DNA of 64,000 nucleotides, taken from Symsagittifera roscoffensis (taxonomy: Eukaryota; Xenacoelomorpha; Acoela; Convolutidae). The notes beneath the pieces were generated by a model that searched no databases, had not been told where the DNA came from, and saw only the letters and a list, made by a program, of their open reading frames with translations. Positions within the stretch are counted from its first letter, which is position 1, and each line of letters starts with the position of its first letter. A program made the position numbers and the translations under genes. Where the stretch lies: assembly GCF_963678635.1 (NCBI RefSeq), contig NC_087064.1, positions 10,887,671 to 10,951,670 on the forward strand, in the 5' to 3' direction. Of the stretch, positions 1 to 14,100 are shown in pieces.

Positions 1-1493
1 TATAATGCATTTTGTATTACAAAGTGATGCAAAACTGCTCTTCGCCTCTGTGTGAAAAATTTCAGCTCCTGAAGTTCGGGTTTGTAATTTTGGCTCCTAT
101 TTCAAAAACAGCTACTTAGCCTGAAAAAAAAAATTATTGTCGATGAAATGTTTTTTTTTCTCTCAAAATTTGATTTTGTTATCAAATGGATAATATACTT
201 GTACTTCCCATAACGCAGCGTTGAATAGTATTAGCACTCCATATACCTTCCTTTTCCAGCGCCAATAACAAGCCTCCCCCAACATTTGTTGTATCTCAAA
301 CTTTACATGGTAGGGTAATTGTGGACGATTTGGCTTAACACGGGGAGGGGTTTAAATTACAATTAAGTAAAGTAAAGAATTGGGATGGAATAATTGACGG
401 AAATTTTTGTTAAAAGTGGTAAACGACGGTGGAAACAGGCGCTGATTTTGGATTTTTTGAAAGGGTGGAATATTAAAAAAAATATACTGAAAATTGATTT
501 CAAAAATCAACTCAAAATAGGCAAAATTATACAAAAGTCAGTCTGCAAGTATTAATGGCAAACCTGTCTACGACATCATCAAAACTTATTTCTACTTCTT
601 TGTGGTTCTATACTAAAGCAAAGTCGATAAGCAATCTTCCTTCAAATTATATCGGAGTTAGTTTTTCAGCAGTTTCATACTGGACAAAGATCAGGGGCTG
701 ACTGAGTCAAATTGACAGATATCTGTTGGCAGGTACCTGCCTGGAGTCTGAAAGGAATCCGATTCTAAAAGATTTCACGCCTCGAAATTTGTGACACCTC
801 TATAACAAATGGACCGGCGCCAAAAGCGCCCTTTAAAAAATTAAAGAGTGTAAGAAACTAACATAAATAATTGTTTTCTATACTTAGCGACATAAAAAAA
901 GGTGGCAAAAGGTTCGCACATTGTTCATTCTTACCGCCAAAATTTTAATTTTATAACCAAGATTTATCTTCGACGTACACTTCCGTATCAAGGAAATCAA
1001 AAGAAGTGGGAAACTGACCCACGCTTCAAAAGATTTTGTTTAAAAAATGCTCATATCAGGGCAAAACCTCAACTGTTTTGACCTCTTTTTAAATGGAATA
1101 GTGTTTGTTTGAAAAAAAAATATTATCCAAAAACCATCCCCACGCGTGTAAATTTAAAAATGATAATTTTAGTTTTTTGAGATTTTTTTATCAAAGCCAT
1201 CTCCGCGCAAGCTATTGAAGTACAAAAAAATGATATTACTGGGTTATCAATTAGTTTAACGGAATTTTAAGTGAATAATTTTACCTTTGGTACAGATAAA
1301 GTCAAAAGTCAGACGTTAATTCGCGCATGTGGCAAAGAAAAAACGAACCTGCCTATAAAGACAAAGTTCAATGTTTCGAAACCGGCCGGGATGGACAAGC
1401 TATTTAAGTACAAAATGATATTCGTTGCAGCTAGCAAAGTATTAAATAAACCAAGAAATCTGCGTCTTTTTATTTTTGAACAATATCTCAATA

Positions 1494-1750
1494 TCTAAGA
1501 CGAATTAAATCTCCGCTTGCACGTTAATAGCTGGAAGTATTTTGCGTATCATTTATACCCATTTAGTCAAAATTACATCCGTCAAACCACCATTTTTTAC
1601 AAAAACTAATCAAAGGAAAACTTTTTTTATTAGAACTCAAGACAACGATAGCTTCGCATGATATAAAAACATACTTTCAAAAGTTTTTACTGTTACAAAG
1701 TCGGAGTTTGTCTCGAGAAAAAAAAGAATCACCCGAGCACAGTTATTCAT
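1494..1750 (-). repeat. Family B repeat, diverged partial copy
   Basis: Reverse orientation relative to the reference copy at 46556. Shared blocks are the segment with aatctccgcttgcacgttaa and a terminal stretch with cacccgagcaca. Similarity is patchy, so this is an old copy. Confidence 0.55.
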
Positions 1751-2096
1751 TCAATTCATCAAACGCAGGAACAATAAACGCACTGCAAAGCTTCGTCGAA
1801 ATTAGAAAAGTGTTTGATGAGCAATTTTATATCATGCAAATTTGAGGGTACTATGTAGTCTTACTAATTCACTGGAAGCTCTGAAACGAAATCCATCTTT
1901 GAAAATTAACGCGCTACTTTTTGCACAATGTAAACCCTGTTTTATTTGCTTCATTTAAATTTCTCTAGGAAAAAATTGGAAGTTTGAAAAACCAACAGAC
2001 AGTTGAAAAAGAGTCAATAAACGCAAGAAAACAGTAAAAGAAAACATTTGCTTTTGAAAAAACTTTAATTACGAATGTCAAAGAAAAATTATATGG

Positions 2097-2605
2097 GCTG
2101 AAAACTATTTGACTTTCAAGAATAATTTGTGATTGGCATTTTATTGATATATGAGCTTCACTAACATTCTAAAACAACTTCACTAAGAGACTTCACTACC
2201 ATCATTGACTATCAAAAACGCTTGTAGTGAATGGCGGATTAGGAATTTCTTGGCTTTTTAAACAATTTCGAACGTCTCGTCGCTTTTTCTCTTAATTCGA
2301 CCATATGGATCTTCCATTTTCTCGCAAAAAAATCAAAACTTTAAAAAAAGACCAAGTATGACGTTTCAAGGCAATTTTTGGAAGGATTTGACTTGAATTT
2401 TTTTGGCGCACGGCGGTTACCCCTCAAGCTTTTTGACTTTCAAGAGTAAATTGTGATTTACACTTTATTGATAAAATAACCCAGCTTGACAAAAATGGAT
2501 TTTTCAAAATAACACGATTCTTCCCCAAAAGAGACATTAAAAAATCATCAGGATCTATAAGAGGCGTCCTTACCATCATTAACTCTCAAAAACGCTTGCA
2601 GCTCC
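2097..2605. repeat. Two diverged direct repeats of about 140-180 bp
   Basis: 2097-2235 and 2424-2605 share, in order, tttgactttcaaga, a segment with attgatawaw, and catcattract followed by tcaaaaacgcttg. The second copy carries extra sequence in the middle. No coding potential is visible. Confidence 0.5.
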
Positions 2606-2660
2606 TAATTTTTTGTGAAGGTGCTTTTTGTAAGGCCGGTCAAAAATCGAAAGTATAATA

Positions 2661-3285
2661 CAATAACAAGGATAGCCGGTTACTGTGCTAGTTGCGCAGA
2701 ATTTACCGACCATTGTCTTTAGAAAACTACGGTTTAAAAAGTTCTTTTTCCAAGTTAGTGTAGTTTTTCTGCTTGGTTTGATGAAATGATCTGAAGTAAA
2801 AATATAATTTAGGCATATTCGACAGTCATAATATTATAGGCAAATTGGACAAAAAGTTTTGAAGAAACATGACTAAAAAAACTTAGTAAGAAAAAAACTT
2901 TGCAGAAAACTTATGAGTTTTTTGAAATTTTTGGTTACCAAAATGGAGCGAAAAAACTCCAAAACTAGGTTTACTTGCTCAAAATTTAGTTTTAAGTTCT
3001 TAAATTAGGCATAATTTAGCTGTTGTAAGTCTGTTCGTTTGCTTTATTTGCTCGAATTAAGACAAAAAATCAAAAATTTCAAACCGAATTTTCTCGACAT
3101 TAGGAGAGTTTTTTTTTGGAAATTTCTTAGTGTAGATCGAATCACGACTGAAAGGACTTTATAATGATATATCACTCATTCCAGTTCGATGGTTATTTCT
3201 GGCACCTGACTTTGAGTGGAAAAAAAACTAAAACACACCCGAATACAAAGTTACTTCCAATTTTTCAAATGAACGGAACAAAAAG
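2661..3285 (+). repeat. Family A repeat, near full length
   Basis: Starts with aacaaggatagccggtta and ctgtgc, followed by gcgcagaattt and ccgaccat. Runs through an AT-rich body with ttaggcataattt and ctcgaattaagacaaaaa, and ends near a block with acacacccgaatacaaag and cggaaca. It is very close in sequence to the copy at 50358-50945. Non-coding; by structure a non-autonomous transposon. Confidence 0.7.
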
Positions 3286-3648
3286 GGTCTTTGAGCAGTC
3301 AGTGGATAAGCTATTTGCTCTTAATGGTGAGAGGGGGGGTTGCTTTTGATAAAGCCAATAAAATTTATCAATAATTTTCTCAATTTCTCATTTGAAGAAG
3401 AATATCAGATTTCCAAATAGTCTAATTACAAATAGATTAAATCTTAATATAAAAATATATTAAAAGCTATTTAATAACTCAAATGTTAATCAATCGCAAT
3501 TCCTGGCATATTTGAAATATATTTATATTAATCGCAGTTTAAAGGGGCGAAATTCATTAGGATGTAATTAAGAAAACACAAATTCAGGGAAGTTTAATTG
3601 CAAAGATCGGGTTTCATCTGAGTTTTTAGTTCTCATTTCGGATTTTGG

Positions 3649-3654
3649 TTTATT
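3649..3654 (-). terminator. Candidate polyadenylation signal AATAAA
   Basis: On the minus strand AATAAA lies about 54 bases after the prickle stop codon. This would give a very short 3' untranslated region. Such hexamers occur often by chance in DNA this AT-rich, so a more distal signal is equally possible. Confidence 0.35.
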
Positions 3655-3707
3655 TTTTTACTCATTTTCTAGAAACTTCCAGAGAGTTTTAAAAGCGCAA
3701 ATATTTC

Positions 3708-5137
3708 TCAACTGATTTTGCAGCTGTTCTTTTTCGAAACTGTTGAACGCTTCTTGCGCTGGCCGTAAATCGCATGTCTGGTCGGTGTGTGGTTGTAATA
3801 AATACTTTGACCTCTTCTTGTAGCTTGATGTGAACTTGATTGTGCATTTGGCGCCCAATAATAGTCTTCGCCTTCGTCGTCGCTCGAACTCGAGGAGCTG
3901 TCGGAGTCGCAACAGTCGATTCGGTGTCGGAACCCGTCTTCGACTCTTCGGTTCCGACCGGGTCTCGTCGCTCTGGACGCCGCCCGATGTCCCAAATATT
4001 CTTCCAGCTCTTCTTTTGTGAAGCTTCTGGCTACTGCTTTCAGTAAGTCTTTTCTGTGTCTAAGCTCCTTTGCGCCTCTCATTTTAGAAAAGTTGAAGTC
4101 TTCCGAATCACTGAACGCACCTGAATTTATATCAGCTCGAGACTCCTCTGATCTCGTTAAACTATTACTTCGAGCTCGTTCGTTAATTTCGGGGTTGAAA
4201 CTCACGTTTTTAGCACTGTTTGTTAGCGTTTCATTCAGTTCGGGAGCCGGGGTGTATTTTGTTGGTTCGTCTTTCAGGATTGACCTCGTGCGACCTGACT
4301 TGGATAGGTCGGGCATTGACCTTGGGGGTTGGGTGGTAGTGGTCTGTTGATTTTGCTGGCGTTTCGGCTCCGCATACACGTGATCAGTTTCAGGTGTGAT
4401 TGAAACTGCCTGTTCAAAATAAACATTCGTTCCTTCTTCGTCATCATTTGGTTGTTCCATCACGCTTTCGAGGTTTTCAGAGAATTTGTCCACGTAATGC
4501 TGCTCCTGGATTCGCTCTAAATGCAGACCCCCACGCATGAAGCTGGGCTTAGGGGGCAGGGGTGGGGGTCGATCTAGTGAAATTAGGGTTCCGTTTTGAG
4601 GAGAGTCTAAAGTACTACTATGACAAGACGACAGGGCGCTATCATAGTCCTCATCTTTAACATAATGTCCATCTTGGCTAATGTGCATTGAAAGTTTCAC
4701 AGAGTCTTCTAAGCTTTGAGACAGAGATTTCGGCGGAGTTGACGTTCCATAAATTCGGCTAGTTGGTGCGGTTCTGTTTTTGTTTTTGGCGCTTGAGCTG
4801 GGCGATGAGTGGTTGCTGCTGTGATTTGACCCTGGATTTGAAAGTCCCGTGAATACCGGTTTTTCTATCGGCGGAACCAATGGTTTGGGTCCGGCTGTTG
4901 ACTTCAGATTCCGGAGGTTGCGGAACGACACTGGGGACGGGTTCTTCCGCTGGTCCAGCAGCGGAGAGGAGGATACTTTTTCGCCCTTTTTGCAGGACTG
5001 GGAGCAGAAAATGATTCCGGTTTTGGGGATGAATGGTAGACCGACTAGATTCTTTGAGCAGTTGTGGCAGTTGAAGCAGCCTTCTCTGTTGGCGTGCCAG
5101 TGCTGATCCTGATACGTCACTTGAGTGTCCTCGGCAC
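3708..5137 (-). CDS. prickle: Prickle coding exon 7: LIM3, disordered tail and CaaX box
   Basis: The terminal exon starts after TTTCCAG and runs to a TGA at 3708-3710. LIM3 continues with YQDQHWH, CFNCHNC (819-825), GLPFIPKTG and FCSQSC (843-847). About 400 residues of low-complexity, Ser- and Arg-rich tail follow. The tail contains RPPPLPPKP near 989-996 (an SH3-type ligand), basic and phosphorylatable stretches, and [15 protein letters not shown] at 1207-1221, which resembles the Ser-rich acidic patch near the end of vertebrate Prickle. The protein ends in KKNSCKIS, where CKIS is a CaaX box; family members are known to be farnesylated here for membrane binding. Ser at the last position favours farnesylation over geranylgeranylation. 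Confidence 0.93.
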
Positions 5138-8100
5138 CTGGAAACAAATCCCCGCCTCTTACAACCAGTTCATATCAAAACCACTCTCACCACACTCACA
5201 TGGCCGACTGAAAACTAAGACGAAGATTTTTTCACTTTTTATGTTAGAGTATATCGGTTTCCCAATTTTTGCAGCTCGCTTTAAAAATTATTAAACATTT
5301 CACTTCTTCATACTTTTTTATTTTTGAAAAAAAACCTATAATATGAAATTCGGCAATTTGGATTAAATTATGACAAAAGAAGCGCCATGCTGTAAGAAAA
5401 CCCTGGGGTGAAATTTTAGAGGGCCATTTATGAAAGCGCAGGATGGGGAGAGGGCGGATTTGGGGCTCAAGTTATCGCAGAAGTGACCGCCCCAGGGATA
5501 AAATTTATACCCGATATCCCACCATTAATACAGATGACCAGATGGTCGAAACAGATTCAAGAACCAAAACAAAACAAATCTGGTTCAACTAAACCTCTAG
5601 ATTGAAAAAAAAACACACAAAAAAGACAAAAATTGTTAGCAAAAAATTCCAGAAAAAGAACCCGCATTTGTTTTCACACTCTGCTGGACACTTTTTTAAA
5701 AAGTGACGTTTCTGCTTTTGATTTTTTCAAAGCAGTCTAATTAAAAATAGTCATCATTCTTAAGTCATTAATCAGATTGAATTAGACTTGAAAGGTAAAA
5801 TTTGTGTCAAATTAGAGCTGAGAAGCTCTTTCAAGACGCATTGAAGTGTTAAATTGAAAAGACTATTTCGCCTCTGATTGATGATTGTCAAATAGGTTTT
5901 TGGTCTAAGAAACTACAAGAATGAGGGCTTTTTGACGGGCTAGATTTGACAGAGATGGTTCTTTACATATAATTGAACTGACGATACAAGTTAAACTTTG
6001 AATATGGTTGGTTACAATTTTCTATTGTGTTTCTTCATATTTTCTTTAAATTCATTTTTCTTTCAGAAATCAATTTATATTCGATGCAAGTACATTATCA
6101 ATAAATTTTACGATGCCCACGCATTAAAAACAAAAATGTAGGAGAAAATGGGAAATAAAAATAATAAACAACTTTTGTTATCGAGATTTAAATGATATCC
6201 GTGGGCGGTTTTCATATAAATAATCTAAGAAAACACAGACGAAAAATGATTTTTCATTTTCTGTTCAGCCCCTAGGAGGGACATAGGCCCCATATATTTA
6301 TAGGATTTTTATGGCTTAGGGAAGAATAGATAGGAAAGGATTATTAATGAACTTGGCTTAGAACAAGCAAAAAAGCTACAAAATTGCTGATACTTTGTTG
6401 AAAAAGTTATCTGGGATGGCTTTTACACAGATTTATGGTCAAGTTGTCGCGCGGGATTAGCGAGAAAAACAGAATCACGTTGATTTACGATGGAAATTTT
6501 AAGCGATTTTCAGGATTTGGGAAAAATACTTGATTTTTGATTAGCTTATTTTTTTGATTTATTGAATTCAATCGATTTGAATTATTTCCCAAAAATTATA
6601 TTCAGCTTTTAAGAACTTTTGTCTAAGCAGGATATTTTATTGATTAGAACCGTGCGAGGAAAAAAATTGGGCCAAGTAAAAGTGAATCTCAGGTGCGAGG
6701 TAATATGATTGAATGGAAATTGAAAGAGGTCATGGAAGCGGAAAAAAAGAGAGAAAAAATAATGCAAATGGATTTGTTTTCTTTTTCTTATAGATTTTAC
6801 GCCCCACAAAATCCCTATTCATTACTGCTGCAATATTTGTACAAAATCAGTCATTTGTTGAAATCGAGGTACCCTGTAATAAGCAACCCAATTCAGTACC
6901 AATTGTAGCAAATTACTCATCATTTTCACTTTTTTTTTCAGGACAAAAAAACTCAGAACAATTAGATGAAAATAGTGGATCATAATTTTTGCATAGCCTT
7001 ACTCAGTAATGGGATTGAATATAAAAGAACATTCGCAGTCGAGGAAAAAAAATAAGGATAGCACTACTGATAGCAGGTTGTTGTGCAAGTAGCACAAAAA
7101 CTTCCGTCGAAATTTATTTAGAAAAAAAAGTTTAGTTTTAAAAAAGTTTTTTTTTTTTTTTTCAAATTAGTGCCATGTAATTAAGAGATCATTAAGAAGA
7201 CTCTAGTACTGACCTATGACGTCATGGCACAGTGCACAAGTATATGCGAAGAGTGAGTCATAGCAGGAGGGACAGTAGGGGTGGGGACCCTGCATGACAT
7301 ATTTGCCCCCCGTGAGAGTGGCCTCACACTCGCTGCAGCAGAAGTGGTCCACGTGCCAACTTTGACCCATGTTTCCACATTGTGTGAACTCACTCGAGAA
7401 GATGATCTGAAACAGAACAGAACAACATGAACATCATTAAGGAATGAATGAATTAATTAATTAAATATTTAATTAAGACTATTAATCCACCAAGGTGAGC
7501 CAGAGCTGTTTACGGAGAACCCCTGCTTCAGTAAAAAGATCACGAACATCAAAGAAATCCAGACGCGCCCGGACTACTAGGAACAGTGACAAGTCAACAA
7601 TTTTTGATTACTCTGCTTGCTCTACCCAATTGCAACCAAATGATATGCAACATTGAAATCAGATAAAATGCGTTCGGGCTACTAGGAAGATATAAAAACT
7701 CAGAACAAGCGGTAATTCGGAAGTTTTTGATTGAGCTGATTCCGAGAACAACGCAAGCGGTCTACTACATGTAGCGTGCTTGCGATTTCAGAGATCTGAC
7801 CTGTTTCTTGACCTGTTTCTATAAGACCTGTTATTGCCGCAGATACCAAATATTAGTTATTGCTAGTTGTCGCGACGCGCAGAAAAAAATGAAAACAAAA
7901 ATGCGCAATTGAAACTAATTCAGTAAAAAATAACAACAACCTTAATATACATTTTTTCTGATAAACTTCTTTCATTGCGGTTTAGAACATAGTCAACATA
8001 CTGTTGGAAAAGTGTCAATGAATTAAAAAAAAATTATGGTAAACAATTTTTTCTTAAAACTTACCCAAATAGAAACAAGGATAGCCAGTTGCTAAGCAAG

Positions 8101-11100
8101 TAGCACGGATTAATCCGACTGATATTCATTGAAAATATTATTTAAAAAATTGATTTTTTTCAAGTTAGTGCCGTTTTTAATGGGTGGTGTCATTTCATAA
8201 CTATGCAATTGTGTAGAGACTAATTGAATTTGGCAAAAATTAAATTCAAAAATGAAAATCACATAAAAAATGGAGGAAAATTTGAAACCAGTTTTTCTCG
8301 AGACTGGGAGATTTTTTTGGAAAATTTAGAAAGTAGTTCGAATCACGACTGAAAGGGCTATGATATGATACACCACTTACTTCGTTCCTCCTCATTTTAA
8401 TTCCGCTGGCATATCTTGAAATGGATGTCAATTTTTAACTCACACTTTAAGGGTGAACAATTTTTAAGACTTCTCACTGAGAAAAAAGTCCAAAGAAAAA
8501 CAGAATAACACACAAAAAGATTTCAAGAAATTTTTGTTGGTTTTAAATGAAAAATAGATTGTTTTTATTACACGATGGGTGTTTTTTATTATTCGAAAAA
8601 AATAAGCGGCCGGTGGCTGTGCAAGTACCGGAGAATGTTTTCATATGAATATTTTTGAAAAGTAAAAGAAATTGTTTCTTTTTTAAACTTCGTTCTCTTC
8701 TCATTAAATTTTGAATTTGCAAATTCTGAATTTGCAAAATCATTCTAACTAGTGATTCTTGATACCCGAAATCTTAAGTCGCTTTTTTAGAAATTGAATC
8801 ATAAAAAGAGGGTTTCAATATAATAGCACACACAACGAGCTAAGTTTGAGGTACAAAAAACATCCTCGAAAACAAGTGTTGTTAGTTGCTGTGCAAATAC
8901 TGCAAAAAAATCAAACATTTGTAGAAAAATTGAACATATTTTAAAAATTTTGCAAAAAAATCCAAAAAATGTGGTATATTGATTTTGCCATTATCATTGA
9001 TTGTCTTTTTATTTGTTTTTCAGACTCTAAGACTTTCTATTACTCGTCTAAAGACTTACCTCAGTGAAACTAGTTTTTTTTTAAATTTCCACAGCCTGGA
9101 TTGACCAGCTTGAATTTTTATTTATTTTTCATCGACATGTTTATTTATTGTTTCTTCATTGTTTGATTCTTAGCTGAATGATTAAAAAAATGAACAGAAT
9201 GAATTTTCGTAAAGAGTGAATAAAGGATTATTTTGCCAATTAGGTGAAAACATCACAAAAATTTATAAAGCCTAACTTGTCACACTGCTCAAATGTCAGA
9301 GCGTTTAACGTTGTATTTCATCTACGGCTGTCAAACCTCAATTTTGAGTTTTTTCTTGAAACGATTTTTTCTACCCGTTAGTGTAGTTTGATCCTATAAT
9401 TTTGGAACTGATAGCAACAAAAAAAATAATGACAATTAAAAATTTAGAAACTGCGTGATTGAAGTATTAGAAAATAAGTGAAAATGAAAAAGTATAGGAA
9501 AAAAACATCGCACGAAAAAAATCCAATTATTTTTGGAAATCATGACTTAGCGGACAAAAAATGAGGATCAAATCTCGAAAAAATCGAAATTTTAACTAAA
9601 TTGCTAGCAATCGATATCCAGGCATACTTTTGATTTAAAAAAAAAAACATTTTGGAGGAAGTTTAGAAAGGAAGGGGAGTCAATTTCAAGGATATTTAAT
9701 TTCCATCCGGTACTAACAAAAGACCTTCAAATGCAACAGCGAAATCTACTTGAACCTAATTTCATGGGGATTATCAGTTGTGATAAAAAATTGCATAAGC
9801 TATTTATGATTAATTAAACTTAAAAATACTCATACTTGTGTAGCTTGAGGCGAGGGTTGCGTTGATTCGACAGTCATAATAAAAAGGCCTAATCAAATTT
9901 ATAAAATGGATAGAAATATAAATAAAAGTTAATTTAAGAAATAAAAAATAATAAAAAAAATGCGAATTCAGCGCAGCAGGCACTTAATTTAAAACTTCAA
10001 TTTTGTCAAGATAGCCTGTCAAACATTCTGGCAGATGCTAAGTTATAAAAATCTGTTTTCAGGTCAAACTCCAGGAATTATTAATTTTGTGGAGACTTAA
10101 AATTGCAAATAAGGATTCACAATTGTTAAATAGTTTTTAAAACAGCTTGTTTTTTGTTTAACTAGATTAAAAGAAGCAAGGTTTTTCAACTAACTACACC
10201 TCGCTCGTTGCCGTTGCCGTCTACATAAACAGAAGCAGGCACATGTTTCGATATTAATTTATTTGTCATGATACGAATTTATGGTCGGTTTTAATTGACA
10301 TTCATCATAAAACACTTAGTCAATTGTTCAAATACTTGAAACTTCTGCGACCATACTCAATTCAAATACACCTGGCGCGGCTGATAGCTCCGAGATGACA
10401 ATTAAGTGACACTTCAGACATATTTGCAGTTCAGAAGCCACTTCTTATTAAGAGTAACTTTCAGCTCTCCGCCCTGTAGATAAACAATAAACCTATTACC
10501 TTTGACAAATTTATAAAGTCCGATATTTTGTACAAATCATGAAAAATACCATTCATGAATCTTTACTTTTTCAGAAACGATAGATAACGAAGATCTAGTG
10601 CTTTTTATTGAGAAAAAAGGAGGATCTACTTAACAATCCCCCCCCCCTTTCAAGAAAGGGGGGTAGATTCTTTTAGTAGATACAATATGAGGGGGGGGGG
10701 GGATTGTCAAGTAGACCCAAAAAGGAGAAAAAAATCGGAAAATCAGTTCTCGACTATCAATTAAATAGTGGACAAAACTACCTGCATCATTTAGAGCATG
10801 CGAGTATAAATGGCCTATCTGCTGCCTTATAGACGCGTGTCACTCTGAAATTCGGGCACACCTTTTATTTGATTACTAATGCAATTTCATTTGGGGTTAT
10901 TTCTGTTCATTAGAGGCGTGTATCTTTCCGTCCCTTCATTGGGTTAATGCAATTGAGTAAAATGAGAAATTGACACGCGAAGGGCGGGGCTGCTAGTGAC
11001 TGGCATTTCCAGAAGGACCGCCACGTAATTTCCCTGAAGGGACATTTGAGTTGATTAATGAATGGATCTGCGTCAATTTTATCTGGAAAAGTAGGGGAAA

Positions 11101-14100
11101 AGCGGCAGTAATGACTACATACACATACTATTGTGTAGTGTTGGTTACAGAGAATTGTGAAATCGCAATAAAAAGCAGGGATATTTTTAATATAATTCAT
11201 CAGTGAGCAGTCAGTGTCCTGTCAGAAATGTCGATGCACACGTTCTCATTCAAAAATAAACCCTCAGGGTATAAATTCAACCGACATATTAGGAGGTATT
11301 TGGGCAGGTATTTCCAATCACACCCGTCGTAAAAATCACTGACGTATTTCCTCAGTTGAGAAGGGCGGGGCTAAATCAGATTGGCATTTTTGCGTATCTT
11401 AAAATGCTAATCAGCTTTGCCCAAATGGGGTATGATTTTAAAAATTACATTTTACCCATGATCAATACCTAATTTGTATTTTACAAAATTTATCGATTCT
11501 TCATGAAGTTTGCACAACGATAACATTCAGGCGTGAAAAAACAAGAGTCTCAAATGAACAAATGAAGATAACTTTAATCTGAAGATGCAAGTGTGAATAA
11601 ACTTTGTTCACTTCAGAAACAATTTGCATAATTTGAAGTTGTTCAGCCCTGTCAATCAACACAATGCTATCTTTTCAACCCATTCTTTCAAAATTAACCC
11701 TTGAAAAAAATCTTTGACATTTCGCGCTGTGCTCTTTTTCCATTTGAGGCAAAAAAAATTGACATTAAAATAAAGGGTATTATAATTGGTTTTTGGTGCC
11801 CTGGACATGCGAAAAAATGCTCAATAATTTTTTAACATTTCGAATTTGGAAGTTTTTAAATTAATTCCGAGTCCATCATGTTATATGCATTTGGTCACCT
11901 CATTTTAGCTAAATATAATTTTTGCAAAAAAAATGTTTTAATTGCAGCAAAAAAGGGAAAAGAAAAAAGGAAAATCGCCAAGTTATGACGTCGAATCCCC
12001 AATGGAGCTTTTAAGCTTCATGTAAACAAGCCGCTTGTGAAAATTGGTTAAAACGACCCGCCTCTTAGGTAAAATTTAAAATCCATACTCCTTTGTTCTC
12101 TCGACCGAGGGGCTAAAAGGGCGGGCGAGTTATGTCCAAACCTCTTTCATATTTCCAATCAGCCTACCCCCATCTACGAGGGCGGCTAACTTCAAAGGCT
12201 AGATATGGAACATGTGAAATATCAGGGGAAAAGGAAAGTAACCTTCATACAGTACTTGGCGTTTGTTCACGACACTAGGCTGCTTAAAATACGGAACCAG
12301 TTGGCAGGTATCTGCAGGCACGGGGAAACGGGCGGGATGAATTCTAATGAAAAATTGACGCCGCAAAGCTCCGGTTTGTGGAACTTCAAAGGCTGTAATT
12401 TTCCCAACTTGCCGTCCTCTTTAACCAGATTGGAGCATTTAAGAATCAGACACTTCCTTGGGGCCTGAATACGATTTTAGAGACGTAAATGCAGATTGCC
12501 TTGTCTATATTCAAAGGGGTTAAGCGGCCCATTTTGAATTATGATGTGGTATATTCAAATTAGTTTGTGCCGCCTTCATGAATAACAAGTAGGTATACAG
12601 TAGATATATTTATGATGTACCGTTCTAAAAAAGATTATGAATTAAAGAAGAATATTGAAAACTTAAATTGAAAAAGATTCCCACACCGTCATTATTTTTT
12701 ATCTATTTTTCCTGAAGAAAAAACAAACGAAACAAAATAATTTTTAAAAAATTACTCACATCTGGAGGTTTATGGGTAAATGCCTCCGTAATTTTATTAT
12801 TCATAACTGTGAATAACTCTTTTGACTAATATCAATCTGAAATATTTTTCATCTTTGTCGGAATGGTTGGCATCATTTTGATATTTTTGCGGCAAATTTT
12901 CAAAGTCAAATTAGGCTTCAAAAAATGGTAGAACTAACGGGAAAAAAATGTGTTATCAAGGTACTTAAAAAAAGATGATAAAGCTTTGATGAATTTGTGA
13001 TTCACAAAGTAGCGAGATGGCTTTGAAACGGGCGCTCATATCTGAAAAAAAATCATCTTATTTTTGTCAAGGGTTCTTCAGTAACATTTTAAATACTCGA
13101 GGTAATAAGAGTTGGAAGTGCCGCACAACAAAGCGCTTATACTTTTGATGATGAGCTTTTAATTAACTCAAAAAAGCAAACATAACATGCGCAATAATAA
13201 TGGAATAGAAAAAACCTTTCAAAGCCTGATTGCCGAAACGGTTCTTTTATTTACTATGGCAATAAAACCATCTGACATAAAATGCAAAAAAACTCTGTTT
13301 GTCTAAAAATTCCACACCCAGCGCAAATTTATAGGGTAGGAGTTTTGATAAGAAAAACGTATCTGTAAAATTGAAGCTGCTCAATTTTTTATAAGCGGAA
13401 AGACGGCTGCTTAAAATTTGAAATAAAAAAGTGTCCTTCAGGAAATATTTTTGAGGAAAAAGCAGATTGTGTTTGTTTTAGCTCAGAAAGGAAAAATTTG
13501 TTGTTTTTGTTTATTTTTAATTTTTCAATTTGAAACCATTGAAAAATGAGGAAATTAAACAATACCCCACCCAAACGGAAACGCGAAATCCGTTCTATTG
13601 GAGCCAACTTGGCTAGTTGTTGAAACGGTAAACAAATGCTACAAAATCAAAAATACATGTAATACTGGTCTATACTCGAACAGTCTTTGTTTATTTGACA
13701 GCCTTATACTTATACTTTTTTCAAAAACAACACTCATCCATGAAATTAGGGAGGGGCTCATTTAGGGAGAAGGTTAGTGACCATCGCTTGAAAGGATTTT
13801 ATTAACCAGATTTGGTCAATATTCCTAAAAAGGAGATCTTGACGATGATAACTCGATTTAATGTTCCATTAGATTGCTCCAATAATTAACTATCAGGGAA
13901 ATGGCGGCAAGATTTACCATATTGAGAGACAAAATATTCGAAGAAAATATTAAAACATAAATTATATATTTACAATTATCATAATGAGAAAGAAAAAATC
14001 GTTCATGTGAAAGTTTCAGCTTACCTGATTTGAGTACATATTGTTATTCAGTTGATATTTCGATGATGAATTTCTCGACATTTTGGAATTACTTCGAGGA

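Larger units (their letters stand above)
1..3648. other. 3' flank of prickle, no gene recognised
   Basis: AT-rich sequence without a credible coding frame; the short open frames here have no recognisable motif. It holds an old reverse family B copy (about 1494-1750), a pair of diverged direct repeats (2097-2235 and 2424-2605), and a family A copy (2661-3285). Confidence 0.6.

Noticed and set aside
12205..12468. 87-codon plus-strand open frame in a slightly G+C-richer patch
   Set aside because: No domain or homologue recognised; the length is compatible with chance.
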